Source of the DNA: Burkholderia pseudomultivorans
GTDB taxonomy: Bacteria > Pseudomonadota > Gammaproteobacteria > Burkholderiales > Burkholderiaceae
NCBI RefSeq assembly: GCF_902499075.1
Contig: NZ_CABVPP010000051.1
Span: 1-57,805, forward strand
DNA: 57,805 nt
Direction: 5' to 3'
Shown: positions 8,273 through 17,153 of the stretch, in pieces
Layout: each line of letters begins with the position of its first letter
Numbering within the stretch: the stretch's first letter is position 1
Notes under the pieces: generated by a model
Databases searched by the model: none
What the model saw: the letters and a program-made list of their open reading frames with translations, nothing else
Told to the model about the DNA's origin: nothing
Position numbers and translations under genes: made by a program

Positions 8273-8416
8273 ATGTCAGATTTTCTCGACCAATATCCGA
8301 TGCTCATCTTCGCGCTGGAAGCCTTTCTCGCGCTCGCCCTGCTGATCTTCATCGTCGTGTGGACCGCCTCGGGCCGGAAGAAACACGCCCGCAACAACGA
8401 CCGTCAGCCGCGCTGA
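8273..8416 (+). CDS. 47-residue single-pass membrane protein, unknown function
   Basis: Residues about 10-28 form one hydrophobic helix (YPMLIFALEAFLALALLIFIVVW), followed by a basic tail (GRKKHARNNDRQPR), which predicts a cytoplasmic C-terminus by the positive-inside rule. It is a small protein I do not recognise by function. ATG 8273 has GGAA upstream; a second in-frame ATG at 8261 would add four residues. It lies divergent from mltA and convergent with apaG. Confidence 0.65.
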   Translation: MSDFLDQYPMLIFALEAFLALALLIFIVVWTASGRKKHARNNDRQPR

Positions 8417-8429
8417 CCGCCCCGCACGC

Positions 8430-8804
8430 TCAATGCAGCGTGCGCGGCATGTGCAGCGCGAACTCGTCGACCGGCGCCTCGAAACGCTCGCCGTCCTCCG
8501 CCACGCAGAAATACGCGCCGCGCATCGTGCCGACCGGCGTCGCGATCACCGCCCAGCTCGTGTACTCGAACTGTTCGCCCGGCTGCAGCAGCGGCTGGTG
8601 CCCGACGACGCCGAGCCCCTTCACTTCCTGCACGTGGCTTTCGCTGTCCGTGATGATCCAGTGACGCGCGATCAGCTGCGCCGCGACCTGTCCGGTGTTG
8701 CGGATCGTCAGCGTGTACGCGAATGCGTATTGACGGCGTTCGGGGTCGGATTGTTCCGGCAGGTAACCGGTTTTCACCGAAACGGTGAACTGATACTGAC
8801 TCAT
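8430..8804 (-). CDS. apaG: ApaG family protein
   Basis: A 124-residue all-beta ApaG-domain protein. The conserved YTIRNTG-like segment, the HWIITDSESHVQEVKGLGVVG core and the MRGAYFCVAEDGERFEAPV C-terminal block are all present. ApaG proteins are linked to divalent cation (Co2+/Mg2+) tolerance, but the biochemical role is unsettled. The length is typical. It is divergent from rpe. Confidence 0.9.
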   Translation of the reverse strand: MSQYQFTVSVKTGYLPEQSDPERRQYAFAYTLTIRNTGQVAAQLIARHWIITDSESHVQEVKGLGVVGHQPLLQPGEQFEYTSWAVIATPVGTMRGAYFCVAEDGERFEAPVDEFALHMPRTLH

Positions 8805-8947
8805 GGTGTTTCCGCTGGAGGGTGATCGCCCGCGCCGGCAATGCGGACGACGGGGCCGCGGACGCGCCGCTTTGGTTCGGCATTCTGCTTGATGCGGAAT
8901 CGGGCTGCAACCGCGCGGGCCGCCGCCGCGCGCCGGCCGGCGGACGG

Positions 8948-8953
8948 TAGAAT
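8948..8953 (+). promoter_or_regulatory. -10 element TAGAAT upstream of rpe
   Basis: TAGAAT is followed by GGCGG and lies 37 bases before the rpe start. The upstream DNA is extremely GC-rich and shows no -35 hexamer. It belongs to the same -10-only type seen in front of several housekeeping genes here. Confidence 0.45.
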
Positions 8954-8989
8954 GGCGGTTTTGCGCCGCAGCGTCCCCGCTCCCCTGTC

Positions 8990-9676
8990 ATGACTCAATT
9001 CCGCATCGCTCCCAGCATCCTGTCGGCCGACTTCGCGCGGCTCGGCGAAGAAGTCCGCAACGTGGTCGCCGCCGGCGCCGACTGGATCCACTTCGACGTG
9101 ATGGACAACCATTACGTGCCGAACCTGACGATCGGCCCGCTCGTGTGCGAGGCGATCCGCCCGCACGTGCAGGTGCCGATCGACGTGCACCTGATGGTAC
9201 GCCCGGTCGACCGGATCGTCCCCGATTTCGCGAAAGCCGGCGCGAACCTGATCAGCTTCCATCCGGAAGGCTCCGATCACATCGACCGCACGCTGACGCT
9301 GATCCGCGATCACGGCTGCAAGGCCGGCCTCGTGTTCAACCCGGCCACGCCGCTGAACTACCTCGACCACGTGATGGACCGGCTCGACTACGTGCTGCTG
9401 ATGTCGGTGAACCCGGGCTTCGGCGGCCAGTCGTTCATTCCGGAAACGCTGAACAAGCTGCGCGAAACGCGCGCGCGCCTCGACGCGTACGCCGAGCGCA
9501 CCGGCCGCGAGATCCTGCTCGAGGTCGACGGCGGCGTGAAGACCGACAACATCGCGGAAATCGCGGCAGCCGGCGCGGACACCTTCGTCGCAGGCTCGGC
9601 GATCTTCGGCAAGCCCGACTACCGCAAGGTGATCGACGACATGCGTGCCGCGCTCGCCACCGTCGAGCGGAGCTGA
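8990..9676 (+). CDS. rpe: ribulose-phosphate 3-epimerase
   Basis: A 228-residue TIM-barrel enzyme with the family motifs [17 protein letters not shown] (start), [16 protein letters not shown] (first metal site) and [11 protein letters not shown], and the phosphate loop near DGGVKTDN. It interconverts ribulose-5-P and xylulose-5-P in the pentose phosphate pathway. It is followed four bases later by gph, the arrangement known from carbon-fixation and trp-linked clusters in proteobacteria. Confidence 0.95.
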   Translation: MTQFRIAPSILSADFARLGEEVRNVVAAGADWIHFDVMDNHYVPNLTIGPLVCEAIRPHVQVPIDVHLMVRPVDRIVPDFAKAGANLISFHPEGSDHIDRTLTLIRDHGCKAGLVFNPATPLNYLDHVMDRLDYVLLMSVNPGFGGQSFIPETLNKLRETRARLDAYAERTGREILLEVDGGVKTDNIAEIAAAGADTFVAGSAIFGKPDYRKVIDDMRAALATVERS

Positions 9677-9680
9677 CGCC

Positions 9681-10442
9681 ATGTCCGACTCGCCGCTCGC
9701 CGCGCAGGCGCCGGCCGCCGCCGCGGCCGAAGGCCCGATCCGCTTCGCCGCGCCGCGCATCGACGCGGCGCTGATCGATCTCGACGGCACGATGGTCGAC
9801 ACGGCCGACGATTTCACGGCCGGCCTGAACGGCATGCTCGCGCAGCTCGACGCGCCGATCACCTCGCGCGACGAGGTGATCGGCTATGTCGGCAAGGGCT
9901 CCGAGCACCTGATCCACAGCGTGCTGAAGCCGCGCTTCGCGGCCGACGACGCACACGCGCGCTTCGACGAGGCGCTCGCGATCTACCAGGCCGAATACGC
10001 GAAGATCAACGGCCGCCACACGCGCCTCTACCCCGACGTCGCAGCCGGTCTCGATGCGCTGCGTGCGGCCGGCATCCGGCTCGCGTGCGTGACCAACAAG
10101 CCGCACCGCTTCGCGGTCGAGTTGCTCGAGCAATACGGGCTGATCGATCGCTTCGGCATCGTGCTCGGCGGCGACAGCGTCGCGCGCAAGAAGCCCGACC
10201 CGCTGCCGATGCTGACGGCCTGCGACGCGCTCGGCGTCGCGCCGGACGCGGCCGTGGCGATCGGCGACTCGGAAAACGATGCGCTCGCGGGCCGCGCGGC
10301 CGGGATGGCGACGCTGACGGTGCCGTACGGCTACAACCACGGCAAAGCTATACAAACGATAAATTCGGATGGTATAGTCGATTCGTTGCTGGTCGCAGCT
10401 CGCGCGATCGTCGCGCACAACGCCGGCCGGCCAACCGTCTGA
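9681..10442 (+). CDS. gph: phosphoglycolate phosphatase
   Basis: A 253-residue HAD-superfamily phosphatase. Motif I is LIDLDGTMVDT with Asp34 and Asp36, motif II is CVTNKP, and motif III/IV are KKPDPLP and IGDSENDALAG. It hydrolyses 2-phosphoglycolate, a by-product of DNA 3'-end repair. The start at 9681, four bases after rpe, makes a two-gene operon. A -10 element and the trp leader lie in and just after its 3' end, so the gene also houses the trp promoter. Confidence 0.9.
   Translation: MSDSPLAAQAPAAAAAEGPIRFAAPRIDAALIDLDGTMVDTADDFTAGLNGMLAQLDAPITSRDEVIGYVGKGSEHLIHSVLKPRFAADDAHARFDEALAIYQAEYAKINGRHTRLYPDVAAGLDALRAAGIRLACVTNKPHRFAVELLEQYGLIDRFGIVLGGDSVARKKPDPLPMLTACDALGVAPDAAVAIGDSENDALAGRAAGMATLTVPYGYNHGKAIQTINSDGIVDSLLVAARAIVAHNAGRPTV
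10373..10378 (+). promoter_or_regulatory. -10 element TATAGT, probable trp operon promoter inside gph
   Basis: TATAGT lies in an unusually AT-rich patch (10348-10378) within the last part of gph. The best -35 at 17-base spacing is the weak ATACAA (10350-10355). Transcription would start near 10385, about 75 bases before the trp leader peptide. Confidence 0.45.
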
Positions 10443-10459
10443 TTATTTCTTCCATCCGC

Positions 10460-10534
10460 ATGTTTCTGAATAAAAAACGGAGTCTGAGCAGCATCGACCG
10501 GGGAGCCTGGCCCTGGCGTCGCTGGTCGCGCTAA
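10460..10534 (+). CDS. trpL: trp operon leader peptide, 24 residues with three Trp codons
   Basis: The frame encodes a basic 24-residue peptide ending AWPWRRWSR, with three TGG codons in six positions, just upstream of an intrinsic-terminator hairpin and of trpE. This is the classic layout of transcription attenuation: a ribosome stalling at the Trp codons when charged tRNA-Trp is scarce would prevent terminator formation. The ribosome site at ATG 10460 is weak, which is the main doubt. It begins 17 bases after the gph stop. Confidence 0.75.
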   Translation: MFLNKKRSLSSIDRGAWPWRRWSR

Positions 10535-10550
10535 CCTCTTCGATGAGGTA

Positions 10551-10580
10551 CGCTGAAGCACGTCTTCAGCGCCGTTTTTT
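10551..10580 (+). terminator. trp attenuator (intrinsic terminator)
   Basis: An 8-bp stem (10551-10558 with 10564-10571), loop CACGT, followed after two bases and a G by six T residues (10575-10580). It starts 16 bases after the leader peptide stop. An upstream competing helix is available: CCTC 10535-10538 with GAGG 10545-10548, extendable by GCG 10528-10530 with CGC 10551-10553, which would take bases from the terminator stem. Confidence 0.75.
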
Positions 10581-10799
10581 ATCTCGCTGCGCATCCGCGC
10601 GCCGATCGTCGCACCATCCTGAGTTTCACCGCGCCCGAACGCCTGCGTTCAGGGGCGGCCGCAGGCTTGTGACGTTCACGCCCGGAGCGCCGGCCGGCAA
10701 CAGGCACTTCTCGATCGACCGCCCCTTCGCCGACGGCCACCCGCGCAGCGTCAAGTGATCCCTGGCGCACGCGCCGCTCGTCCCGAACAGGACCGGAAC
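10581..10799 (+). other. trpE 5' untranslated region with overlapping hairpins
   Basis: Between the attenuator and trpE there are about 220 bases without a credible gene. Two inverted repeats overlap and exclude each other: GAACGC/GCGTTC (10637-10642 with 10645-10650) and GCCTGCG/CGCAGGC (10641-10647 with 10660-10666). No further promoter is obvious. Confidence 0.4.
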
Positions 10800-12293
10800 A
10801 TGACCGAACTCGAATTCCAATCGCTTGCGAACGAAGGCTACAACCGCATCCCGCTGATCGCCGAAGCCCTCGCCGACCTCGAAACGCCGCTGTCCCTCTA
10901 CCTGAAGCTGGCCCAGCCCGAACGCGCGGGCGCCAACTCGTTCCTGCTCGAATCGGTGGTCGGCGGCGAACGCTTCGGCCGCTACTCGTTCATCGGCCTG
11001 CCGGCGCGCACGCTCGTGCGCACCCGCAACGGCGTCTCCGAAGTGGTGCGGGACGGCCAAGTCGTCGAGACGCACGACGGCGACCCGTTCGAATTCATCG
11101 CGTCGTTCCAGGCCCGCTTCAAGGTCGCGCAGCGCCCGGGCCTGCCGCGCTTCTGCGGCGGCCTCGCCGGATACTTCGGCTACGACGCGGTGCGCTACAT
11201 CGAGAAGAAGCTCGCGCACACCGCGCCGCGCGACGATCTCGGCCTGCCCGACATCCAGCTGCTGCTGACCGAGGAAGTCGCGGTGATCGACAACCTCGCC
11301 GGCAAGCTGTACCTGATCATCTACGCGGACCCGAGCCAGTCCGAGGCGTACACGAAGGCCAAGCAGCGGCTGCGCGAACTCAAGCAGCGGTTGCGCACGA
11401 CCGTGCAGCCGCCCGTCACGTCGGCGAGCGTGCGCACCGAGACGTTCCGCGAGTTCAAGAAGGAAGATTATCTGGCTGCCGTGCGCCAGGCGAAGGAATA
11501 CATCGCGGCCGGCGAGCTGATGCAGATCCAGGTCGGCCAGCGCCTGACGAAGCCGTACCGCGACAACCCGCTGTCGCTATACCGCGCGCTGCGCTCGCTG
11601 AATCCGTCGCCGTACATGTACTACTACAACTTCGGCGATTTCCACGTGGTCGGCGCGTCGCCGGAAATCCTCGTGCGCCAGGAAAAGCGCGGCGACGACC
11701 AGATCGTCACGATCCGCCCGCTCGCCGGCACGCGCCCGCGCGGCAACACGCCCGAGCGCGACGCCGAACTCGCGACCGAGCTGCTGAACGATCCGAAGGA
11801 AATCGCCGAGCACGTGATGCTGATCGACCTCGCGCGCAACGACGTCGGCCGCATCGCGGAAATCGGCTCGGTGCAGGTCACCGACCAGATGGTGATCGAG
11901 AAGTACTCGCACGTGCAGCACATCGTCAGCTCGGTCGAAGGCAAGCTGAAGCCCGGCATGACGAACTACGACGTGCTGCGCGCGACGTTCCCGGCCGGCA
12001 CGCTGTCCGGCGCGCCGAAGGTGCGCGCGATGGAGCTGATCGACGAGCTCGAGCCGGTCAAGCGCGGGCTGTACGGCGGCGCGGTCGGCTACCTGTCGTT
12101 CTCCGGCGAGATGGATCTCGCGATCGCGATCCGCACCGGCCTGATCCACAACGGCAACCTGTATGTGCAAGCGGCGGCAGGCGTCGTCGCGGATTCGGTG
12201 CCCGAATCCGAATGGCAAGAGACCGAGAACAAGGCGCGCGCGGTGCTGCGTGCGGCCGAACAGGTCCAGGACGGCCTCGATAGCGACTTCTGA
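10800..12293 (+). CDS. trpE: anthranilate synthase component I
   Basis: A 497-residue chorismate-binding enzyme. The N-terminal Trp-feedback region includes the LLES-type element (FLLESV near residue 54). The C-terminal catalytic core shows [64 protein letters not shown] and [11 protein letters not shown]. It makes anthranilate from chorismate with ammonia delivered by TrpG. The start at 10800 (AGGA upstream) gives the usual length; longer GTG starts have no family support. First structural gene of the operon. Confidence 0.95.
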   Translation: MTELEFQSLANEGYNRIPLIAEALADLETPLSLYLKLAQPERAGANSFLLESVVGGERFGRYSFIGLPARTLVRTRNGVSEVVRDGQVVETHDGDPFEFIASFQARFKVAQRPGLPRFCGGLAGYFGYDAVRYIEKKLAHTAPRDDLGLPDIQLLLTEEVAVIDNLAGKLYLIIYADPSQSEAYTKAKQRLRELKQRLRTTVQPPVTSASVRTETFREFKKEDYLAAVRQAKEYIAAGELMQIQVGQRLTKPYRDNPLSLYRALRSLNPSPYMYYYNFGDFHVVGASPEILVRQEKRGDDQIVTIRPLAGTRPRGNTPERDAELATELLNDPKEIAEHVMLIDLARNDVGRIAEIGSVQVTDQMVIEKYSHVQHIVSSVEGKLKPGMTNYDVLRATFPAGTLSGAPKVRAMELIDELEPVKRGLYGGAVGYLSFSGEMDLAIAIRTGLIHNGNLYVQAAAGVVADSVPESEWQETENKARAVLRAAEQVQDGLDSDF

Positions 12294-12305
12294 CGGAGAC
12301 TGACC

Positions 12306-12893
<588 letters not shown>

Positions 12894-12905
12894 CGGAGCC
12901 CGACG

Positions 12906-13937
12906 ATGACGATTACCCCGCAGGAAGCATTGCAGCGCACGATCGAGCACCGCGAAATCTTCCACGACGAGATGCTGCACCTGATGCGGCTCATCATGCG
13001 CGGCGACATGTCGCCGGTAATGGCGGCCGCGATCATCACCGGGCTGCGCGTGAAGAAGGAGACGATCGGCGAGATCGCCGCCGCCGCGACCGTGATGCGC
13101 GAATTCGCGAACCACGTCGAGGTGCAGGACAACTCGAACTTCGTCGACATCGTCGGCACCGGCGGCGACGGCTCGCATACGTTCAACATCTCGACCGCGT
13201 CGATGTTCATCACGGCCGCGGCCGGCGCGAAGGTCGCGAAGCACGGCAACCGCGGCGTGTCGAGCAAGTCCGGCAGCGCCGACGTGCTCGAGGCGCTCGG
13301 CGTGAATATCGACCTGCAGCCCGACCAGGTCGCGGCGTCGATCGCCGAAACCGGCATGGGCTTCATGTTCGCGCCGAACCATCATCCGGCGATGAAGAAC
13401 ATCGCGGCCGTGCGCCGCGAACTCGGCGTGCGCACGATCTTCAACATCCTCGGTCCGCTGACCAACCCGGCCGGCGCGCCGAACCAGCTGATGGGCGTGT
13501 TCCACCCGGACCTCGTCGGCATCCAGGTGCGCGTGATGCAGCGCCTCGGCGCGCAGCACGTGCTGGTCGTATACGGCAAGGACGGGATGGACGAGGTGTC
13601 GCTCGGCGCCGCGACGCTCGTCGGCGAACTGCGCGACGGCCAGGTGCACGAATACGAGATCCATCCGGAAGACTTCGGGCTGCAGATGGTGTCAAACCGC
13701 ACGCTGAAGGTGGAAAATGCCGAGGAATCGCGCGCGATGCTGCTCGGCGCGCTCGACAACCAGCCGGGCGTCGCACGCGAGATCGTCACGCTGAACGCGG
13801 GCACCGCGCTGTACGCGGCGAACGTCGCCGCGTCGATCGCGGACGGCATCCAGCTGGCCCGCGAGGCAATCGCAAGCGGCAAGGCGCGCGCGAAAGTCGA
13901 CGAACTCGTGCGCTTCACGCAGCAGTTCAAGCGCTGA
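12906..13937 (+). CDS. trpD: anthranilate phosphoribosyltransferase
   Basis: A 343-residue enzyme with the PRPP-binding glycine loop GTGGDGS (84-90), the [21 protein letters not shown] block and the [12 protein letters not shown] motif. It transfers phosphoribosyl to anthranilate. GGAG is present before the start; the gap to trpG is 12 bases, which supports co-transcription. Confidence 0.95.
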   Translation: MTITPQEALQRTIEHREIFHDEMLHLMRLIMRGDMSPVMAAAIITGLRVKKETIGEIAAAATVMREFANHVEVQDNSNFVDIVGTGGDGSHTFNISTASMFITAAAGAKVAKHGNRGVSSKSGSADVLEALGVNIDLQPDQVAASIAETGMGFMFAPNHHPAMKNIAAVRRELGVRTIFNILGPLTNPAGAPNQLMGVFHPDLVGIQVRVMQRLGAQHVLVVYGKDGMDEVSLGAATLVGELRDGQVHEYEIHPEDFGLQMVSNRTLKVENAEESRAMLLGALDNQPGVAREIVTLNAGTALYAANVAASIADGIQLAREAIASGKARAKVDELVRFTQQFKR

Positions 13938-13966
13938 CTCCCCTTACGAATCAAGCAGGAAACCAC

Positions 13967-14752
13967 ATGAGCGACATTCTCGACCGAATCATCGCCGTCA
14001 AGCGCGAAGAAGTCGCGGCGGCCATGCGCAGCACGCCGCTCGAGGCACTGAAGCTGGAAGCGTCCGCGCGCGACCGGCGCGACTTCGTCGGCGCGCTGCG
14101 CGCAAAGCACGCGGCCGGCGACGCGGCCGTGATCGCCGAAATCAAGAAGGCGAGCCCGTCGAAGGGCGTGCTGCGCGAGCATTTCGTGCCGGCCGACATC
14201 GCGCGCTCGTATGCGGCGCACGGCGCCGCGTGCCTGTCGGTGCTGACCGACGAGCAGTTCTTCCAGGGCGGCGTGCGTTATCTCGAGGAAGCGCGCGCGG
14301 CCTGCGCGCTGCCGGTGCTGCGCAAGGACTTCATCGTCGACGCGTACCAGATCGTCGAAGCGCGCGCGATGGGCGCCGACGCGATCCTGCTGATCGCGGC
14401 CGCGCTCGACACGCCGCTGATGCAGGATCTCGAGGCATACGCGCACTCGCTCGGCCTCGCGGTGCTGGTCGAAGTGCACGACCGCAACGAAATGGAACAG
14501 GCGCTGACGCTCAAGACGCCGCTGCTCGGCATCAACAACCGCAACCTGCGCACCTTCGAGACGTCGATCCAGACGACGCTCGACATGCTCGACATGATTC
14601 CGCAGGACCGCATCGTCGTGACCGAATCGGGCATCCTGTCGCGCACCGACGTCGACACGATGCGCGCGGCGAACGTCAACACGTTCCTCGTCGGCGAGGC
14701 GTTCATGCGCGCCGACCAGCCGGGCGAGGAACTCGCACGGATGTTCTTCTGA
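13967..14752 (+). CDS. trpC: indole-3-glycerol phosphate synthase
   Basis: A 261-residue TIM-barrel enzyme with [17 protein letters not shown], the catalytic lysine region [16 protein letters not shown] and [10 protein letters not shown], and the phosphate-binding end VTESGI. It closes the indole ring from CdRP. It is monofunctional (no TrpF fusion), as is usual for beta-proteobacteria, where trpF-trpB-trpA form a separate operon. AGCAGG precedes the ATG. The stop codon overlaps the next gene. Confidence 0.95.
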   Translation: MSDILDRIIAVKREEVAAAMRSTPLEALKLEASARDRRDFVGALRAKHAAGDAAVIAEIKKASPSKGVLREHFVPADIARSYAAHGAACLSVLTDEQFFQGGVRYLEEARAACALPVLRKDFIVDAYQIVEARAMGADAILLIAAALDTPLMQDLEAYAHSLGLAVLVEVHDRNEMEQALTLKTPLLGINNRNLRTFETSIQTTLDMLDMIPQDRIVVTESGILSRTDVDTMRAANVNTFLVGEAFMRADQPGEELARMFF

Positions 14753-15378
14753 TGGCGATCGAAAAGGAAATCAAGCTCGCGCTGCCGGACGGCCAGGCCG
14801 ACGCCGCGCGCCGCTTCTTCGAGACGCTGACCGGCGAGCCCGGCCGCGAGATCGCGCTCGCAAACGTCTATTACGACACGCCCGAACTCGCGCTGGCCCG
14901 CTCGAAGAGCGCGGTGCGCGTGCGCCGCACGCCGCAGGGCTGGCTGCAGACGTTCAAGACGGTCGGCAGCGCCGAAGGCGGCCTGCATCGTCGGCATGAA
15001 TGGGAACTGCCGGTCGCCGGCGACGCGCTGGAAGTCGATGCGCTCGTCGCCGCCTGCGACGTGCCGGACGCCGCCGCCGCGCTGCGCGACGCGGCGCAGA
15101 CGCTGCATGCGCTGTTCCGCACGGATTTTTCGCGTACGCTGTGGCGCATCGCGATCGGCGGCGCGACTGTCGAAGCCGCGGTGGATCTCGGCGAGATCGT
15201 CGTGCAGGCGGAGCATGAAACGCGCCGCGAACCGATCAGCGAGATCGAACTCGAATTGATCGACGGCCCGGAAGCGGCGCTCGCGACGCTCGCCGCCGAA
15301 CTGCAGCAGGCGCTGCCGGGTCTCGCTCCCGAAAACATCAGCAAGGCGCAGCGCGGCTACCGGCTGCGCGCGCAATAA
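14752..15378 (+). CDS. CYTH domain protein (inorganic triphosphatase-like)
   Basis: A 208-residue CYTH (triphosphate tunnel metalloenzyme) protein with the diagnostic ExExK at its N-terminus (Glu4, Glu6, Lys8) and alternating charged beta-strands (VRVRRT, WLQTFKT, HRRHEWELP, EIELEL). Relatives such as YgiF hydrolyse inorganic triphosphate; the substrate here is not established. Unlike YgiF it has no CHAD domain. The start overlaps the trpC stop in a TGATG junction, so it depends on trp operon transcription and translational coupling. Confidence 0.85.
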   Translation: MAIEKEIKLALPDGQADAARRFFETLTGEPGREIALANVYYDTPELALARSKSAVRVRRTPQGWLQTFKTVGSAEGGLHRRHEWELPVAGDALEVDALVAACDVPDAAAALRDAAQTLHALFRTDFSRTLWRIAIGGATVEAAVDLGEIVVQAEHETRREPISEIELELIDGPEAALATLAAELQQALPGLAPENISKAQRGYRLRAQ

Positions 15379-15391
15379 ACACGCATCACGC

Positions 15392-16300
15392 ATGGCAACC
15401 CGCAAGACTTCCCGCGCGCCGCAACAGGCGTCGCTATTCGATGATCCCGTGCCGGACACGGCACCGGCCGACACGTCGGCCGACCCGGCTCCGGCATCGC
15501 CCGCGGCCGGACGCAAAGCCGCGAAGCAGACCGCCGCCTCGGCTTCCACCCCGTCCGAACCGCAGCCGACCGCGGCCGACATCCCGCACCTCGCCGCACA
15601 ATTCGACGCGCTGCCGGCCGCCTGGCGCGACGTGCTGAAGCCGTTCACCGACAGCGACGCGTACGCGCCGCTGTGCCGCTTCGTCGACGACGAGCGCGCG
15701 GCCGGCAAGACCGTCTACCCGACCGACGTATTCCGCGCGCTGCGACTGACGAGCCCCGACGACGTGAAGGTCGTGATCCTCGGCCAGGACCCGTACCACG
15801 GCGACGACCGCGGCACGCCGCAGGCGCACGGCCTCGCGTTCTCGGTGCCGCCGGCGGTCCGCACGCCGCCGTCGCTGCGCAACATCTTCAAGGAAATCGC
15901 CGCGAACTTCGGTCACGACACGCCGCGCCACGGCTGTCTCGACACCTGGGCGCGCCAGGGCGTGCTGCTGCTCAACACCGTGCTGACGGTCGAGCGCGGC
16001 GCGGCCGCGAGCCACGCGAAGCGCGGCTGGGAACAATGCACGGACACGCTGATCCGCGAACTCGCCAGCCGCCATCGCGGGCTCGTGTTCATGCTGTGGG
16101 GCGCGCATGCGCAGGCGAAGCGTGCGCTGTTCGACGCGAGCGCGCACTGCGTGCTCGAAGCGCCGCATCCTTCGCCGCTGTCCGCGCATCGCGGCTTCCT
16201 CGGCTGCCGTCATTTCGCGCTCGCGAACGACTATCTCGCCGAACAGCACCGCGAGCCGATCGACTGGCGCCTGCCGGAGGTCGCCGAGACGCTCGCGTAA
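15392..16300 (+). CDS. ung: uracil-DNA glycosylase with a long N-terminal extension
   Basis: A 302-residue family 1 UDG. The catalytic core begins near residue 70: GQDPYHG (131-137, catalytic Asp133) and the HPSPLSAHRGF loop (259-269). It removes uracil from DNA in base excision repair. The first ~65 residues are a low-complexity Ala/Pro/Asp/Thr tail absent from short bacterial UNGs (about 220-230 residues) and contain QASLF at 12-16, resembling the QL(S/D)LF pentapeptide used to bind the DNA polymerase sliding clamp. It lies 13 bases after the CYTH gene. Confidence 0.93.
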   Translation: MATRKTSRAPQQASLFDDPVPDTAPADTSADPAPASPAAGRKAAKQTAASASTPSEPQPTAADIPHLAAQFDALPAAWRDVLKPFTDSDAYAPLCRFVDDERAAGKTVYPTDVFRALRLTSPDDVKVVILGQDPYHGDDRGTPQAHGLAFSVPPAVRTPPSLRNIFKEIAANFGHDTPRHGCLDTWARQGVLLLNTVLTVERGAAASHAKRGWEQCTDTLIRELASRHRGLVFMLWGAHAQAKRALFDASAHCVLEAPHPSPLSAHRGFLGCRHFALANDYLAEQHREPIDWRLPEVAETLA

Positions 16301-16330
16301 CGACGCCGCCTCCTGCGTCGGCCGAAATGC

Positions 16331-16367
16331 AAAACGCCGCGCCCCTGTCGGGACGCGGCGTTTTTTG
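16331..16367. terminator. bidirectional terminator between ung and azoR
   Basis: An 8-bp stem (16334-16341 with 16354-16361), extended by three G-C pairs after one mismatch, flanked by AAA on the left and TTTTTTG on the right. It can serve ung on the plus strand and azoR on the minus strand. Confidence 0.85.
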
Positions 16368-16409
16368 TTTTTAGATCGAGCCGCGGGCGCGCGACGCCCG
16401 CGTCCAACC

Positions 16410-17006
16410 TCACACAGCGGCGATCGCCTCGCGCGCGCCGGCCAGCGCTGCGCTTTGCGATTCAGGCCCCATGTTCAGGCCTTCCGCATAGATGAAGCTC
16501 ACATCGGTCATGCCGACGAAGCCGAGGAACGTGCGCAGGTACGGCGTCTGGCTGTCGTTCGGCGTACCGGCGTACTTGCCGCCGCGTGCCGTCACCACGT
16601 GCACCTTCTTGCCCTTCAGCAGGCCTTCCGGGCCGTTCTCGGTGTAGCGGAACGTGACGCCGGCGCGGGCGATCCAGTCGAAGTACGTCTTCAGTTGCGA
16701 CGAGATGCCGAAGTTGTACATCGGCGCGCCGATCACGACGATGTCGGCGGCTTGCAGTTCGGCGATCAGCGCATCGCTCTTCGCGACGATCGCATTCTGC
16801 TCCGCGCTGCGATTCTCGGCCGGCGTGAAGAACGCGCCGAGCACCGACTCGTCGAGATGCGGCAGTCCGTCGGTCAGAAGGTCGCGGACCACGACCTTCG
16901 CGCCGGGATTCGATTGTTGCAGCTTTGCCGTCAGTTCGTTGGCCAGCAGCGTGGATTGCGCGCCTTGCGAACGCGCCGCGGAATTGATTTGCAGAATGGT
17001 CGTCAT
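16410..17006 (-). CDS. azoR: FMN-dependent NADH-azoreductase (AcpD/AzoR)
   Basis: A 198-residue flavodoxin-like quinone/azo reductase: the FMN phosphate loop [10 protein letters not shown] follows the first strand, [23 protein letters not shown] is the family signature, and TARGGKY is the flavin-contacting loop. It carries out two-electron reduction of quinones and azo compounds using NADH. The length is typical. An inverted repeat about 90 bases upstream may be its operator. Confidence 0.92.
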   Translation of the reverse strand: MTTILQINSAARSQGAQSTLLANELTAKLQQSNPGAKVVVRDLLTDGLPHLDESVLGAFFTPAENRSAEQNAIVAKSDALIAELQAADIVVIGAPMYNFGISSQLKTYFDWIARAGVTFRYTENGPEGLLKGKKVHVVTARGGKYAGTPNDSQTPYLRTFLGFVGMTDVSFIYAEGLNMGPESQSAALAGAREAIAAV

Positions 17007-17097
17007 GTCAGGCTCCGGTTGGGTTGCGCTTCGGTAGCGCGAGTGACGCCATTGTGCGTGGCCGCATTTGCGTGAAAAAGCGGGCTCAGGGCGACGG

Positions 17098-17119
17098 ATT
17101 GTTGCAGTAGCAGAACAAT
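17098..17119 (-). promoter_or_regulatory. inverted repeat upstream of azoR, possible operator
   Basis: ATTGTT (17098-17103) and AACAAT (17114-17119) form a perfect 6-bp inverted repeat with a 10-base centre, within an AT-rich patch in otherwise GC-rich DNA. The T-N11-A spacing resembles LysR-type boxes, but no lysR gene is adjacent. Confidence 0.35.
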
Positions 17120-17153
17120 TACAGATCGTGCCCCGATTCCCGCTTCGTCACGC

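Noticed and set aside
8245-8397. Upstream extension of mltA by 51 codons
   Set aside because: It would bury the lipoprotein signal peptide inside the protein and overlaps the 47-residue gene.
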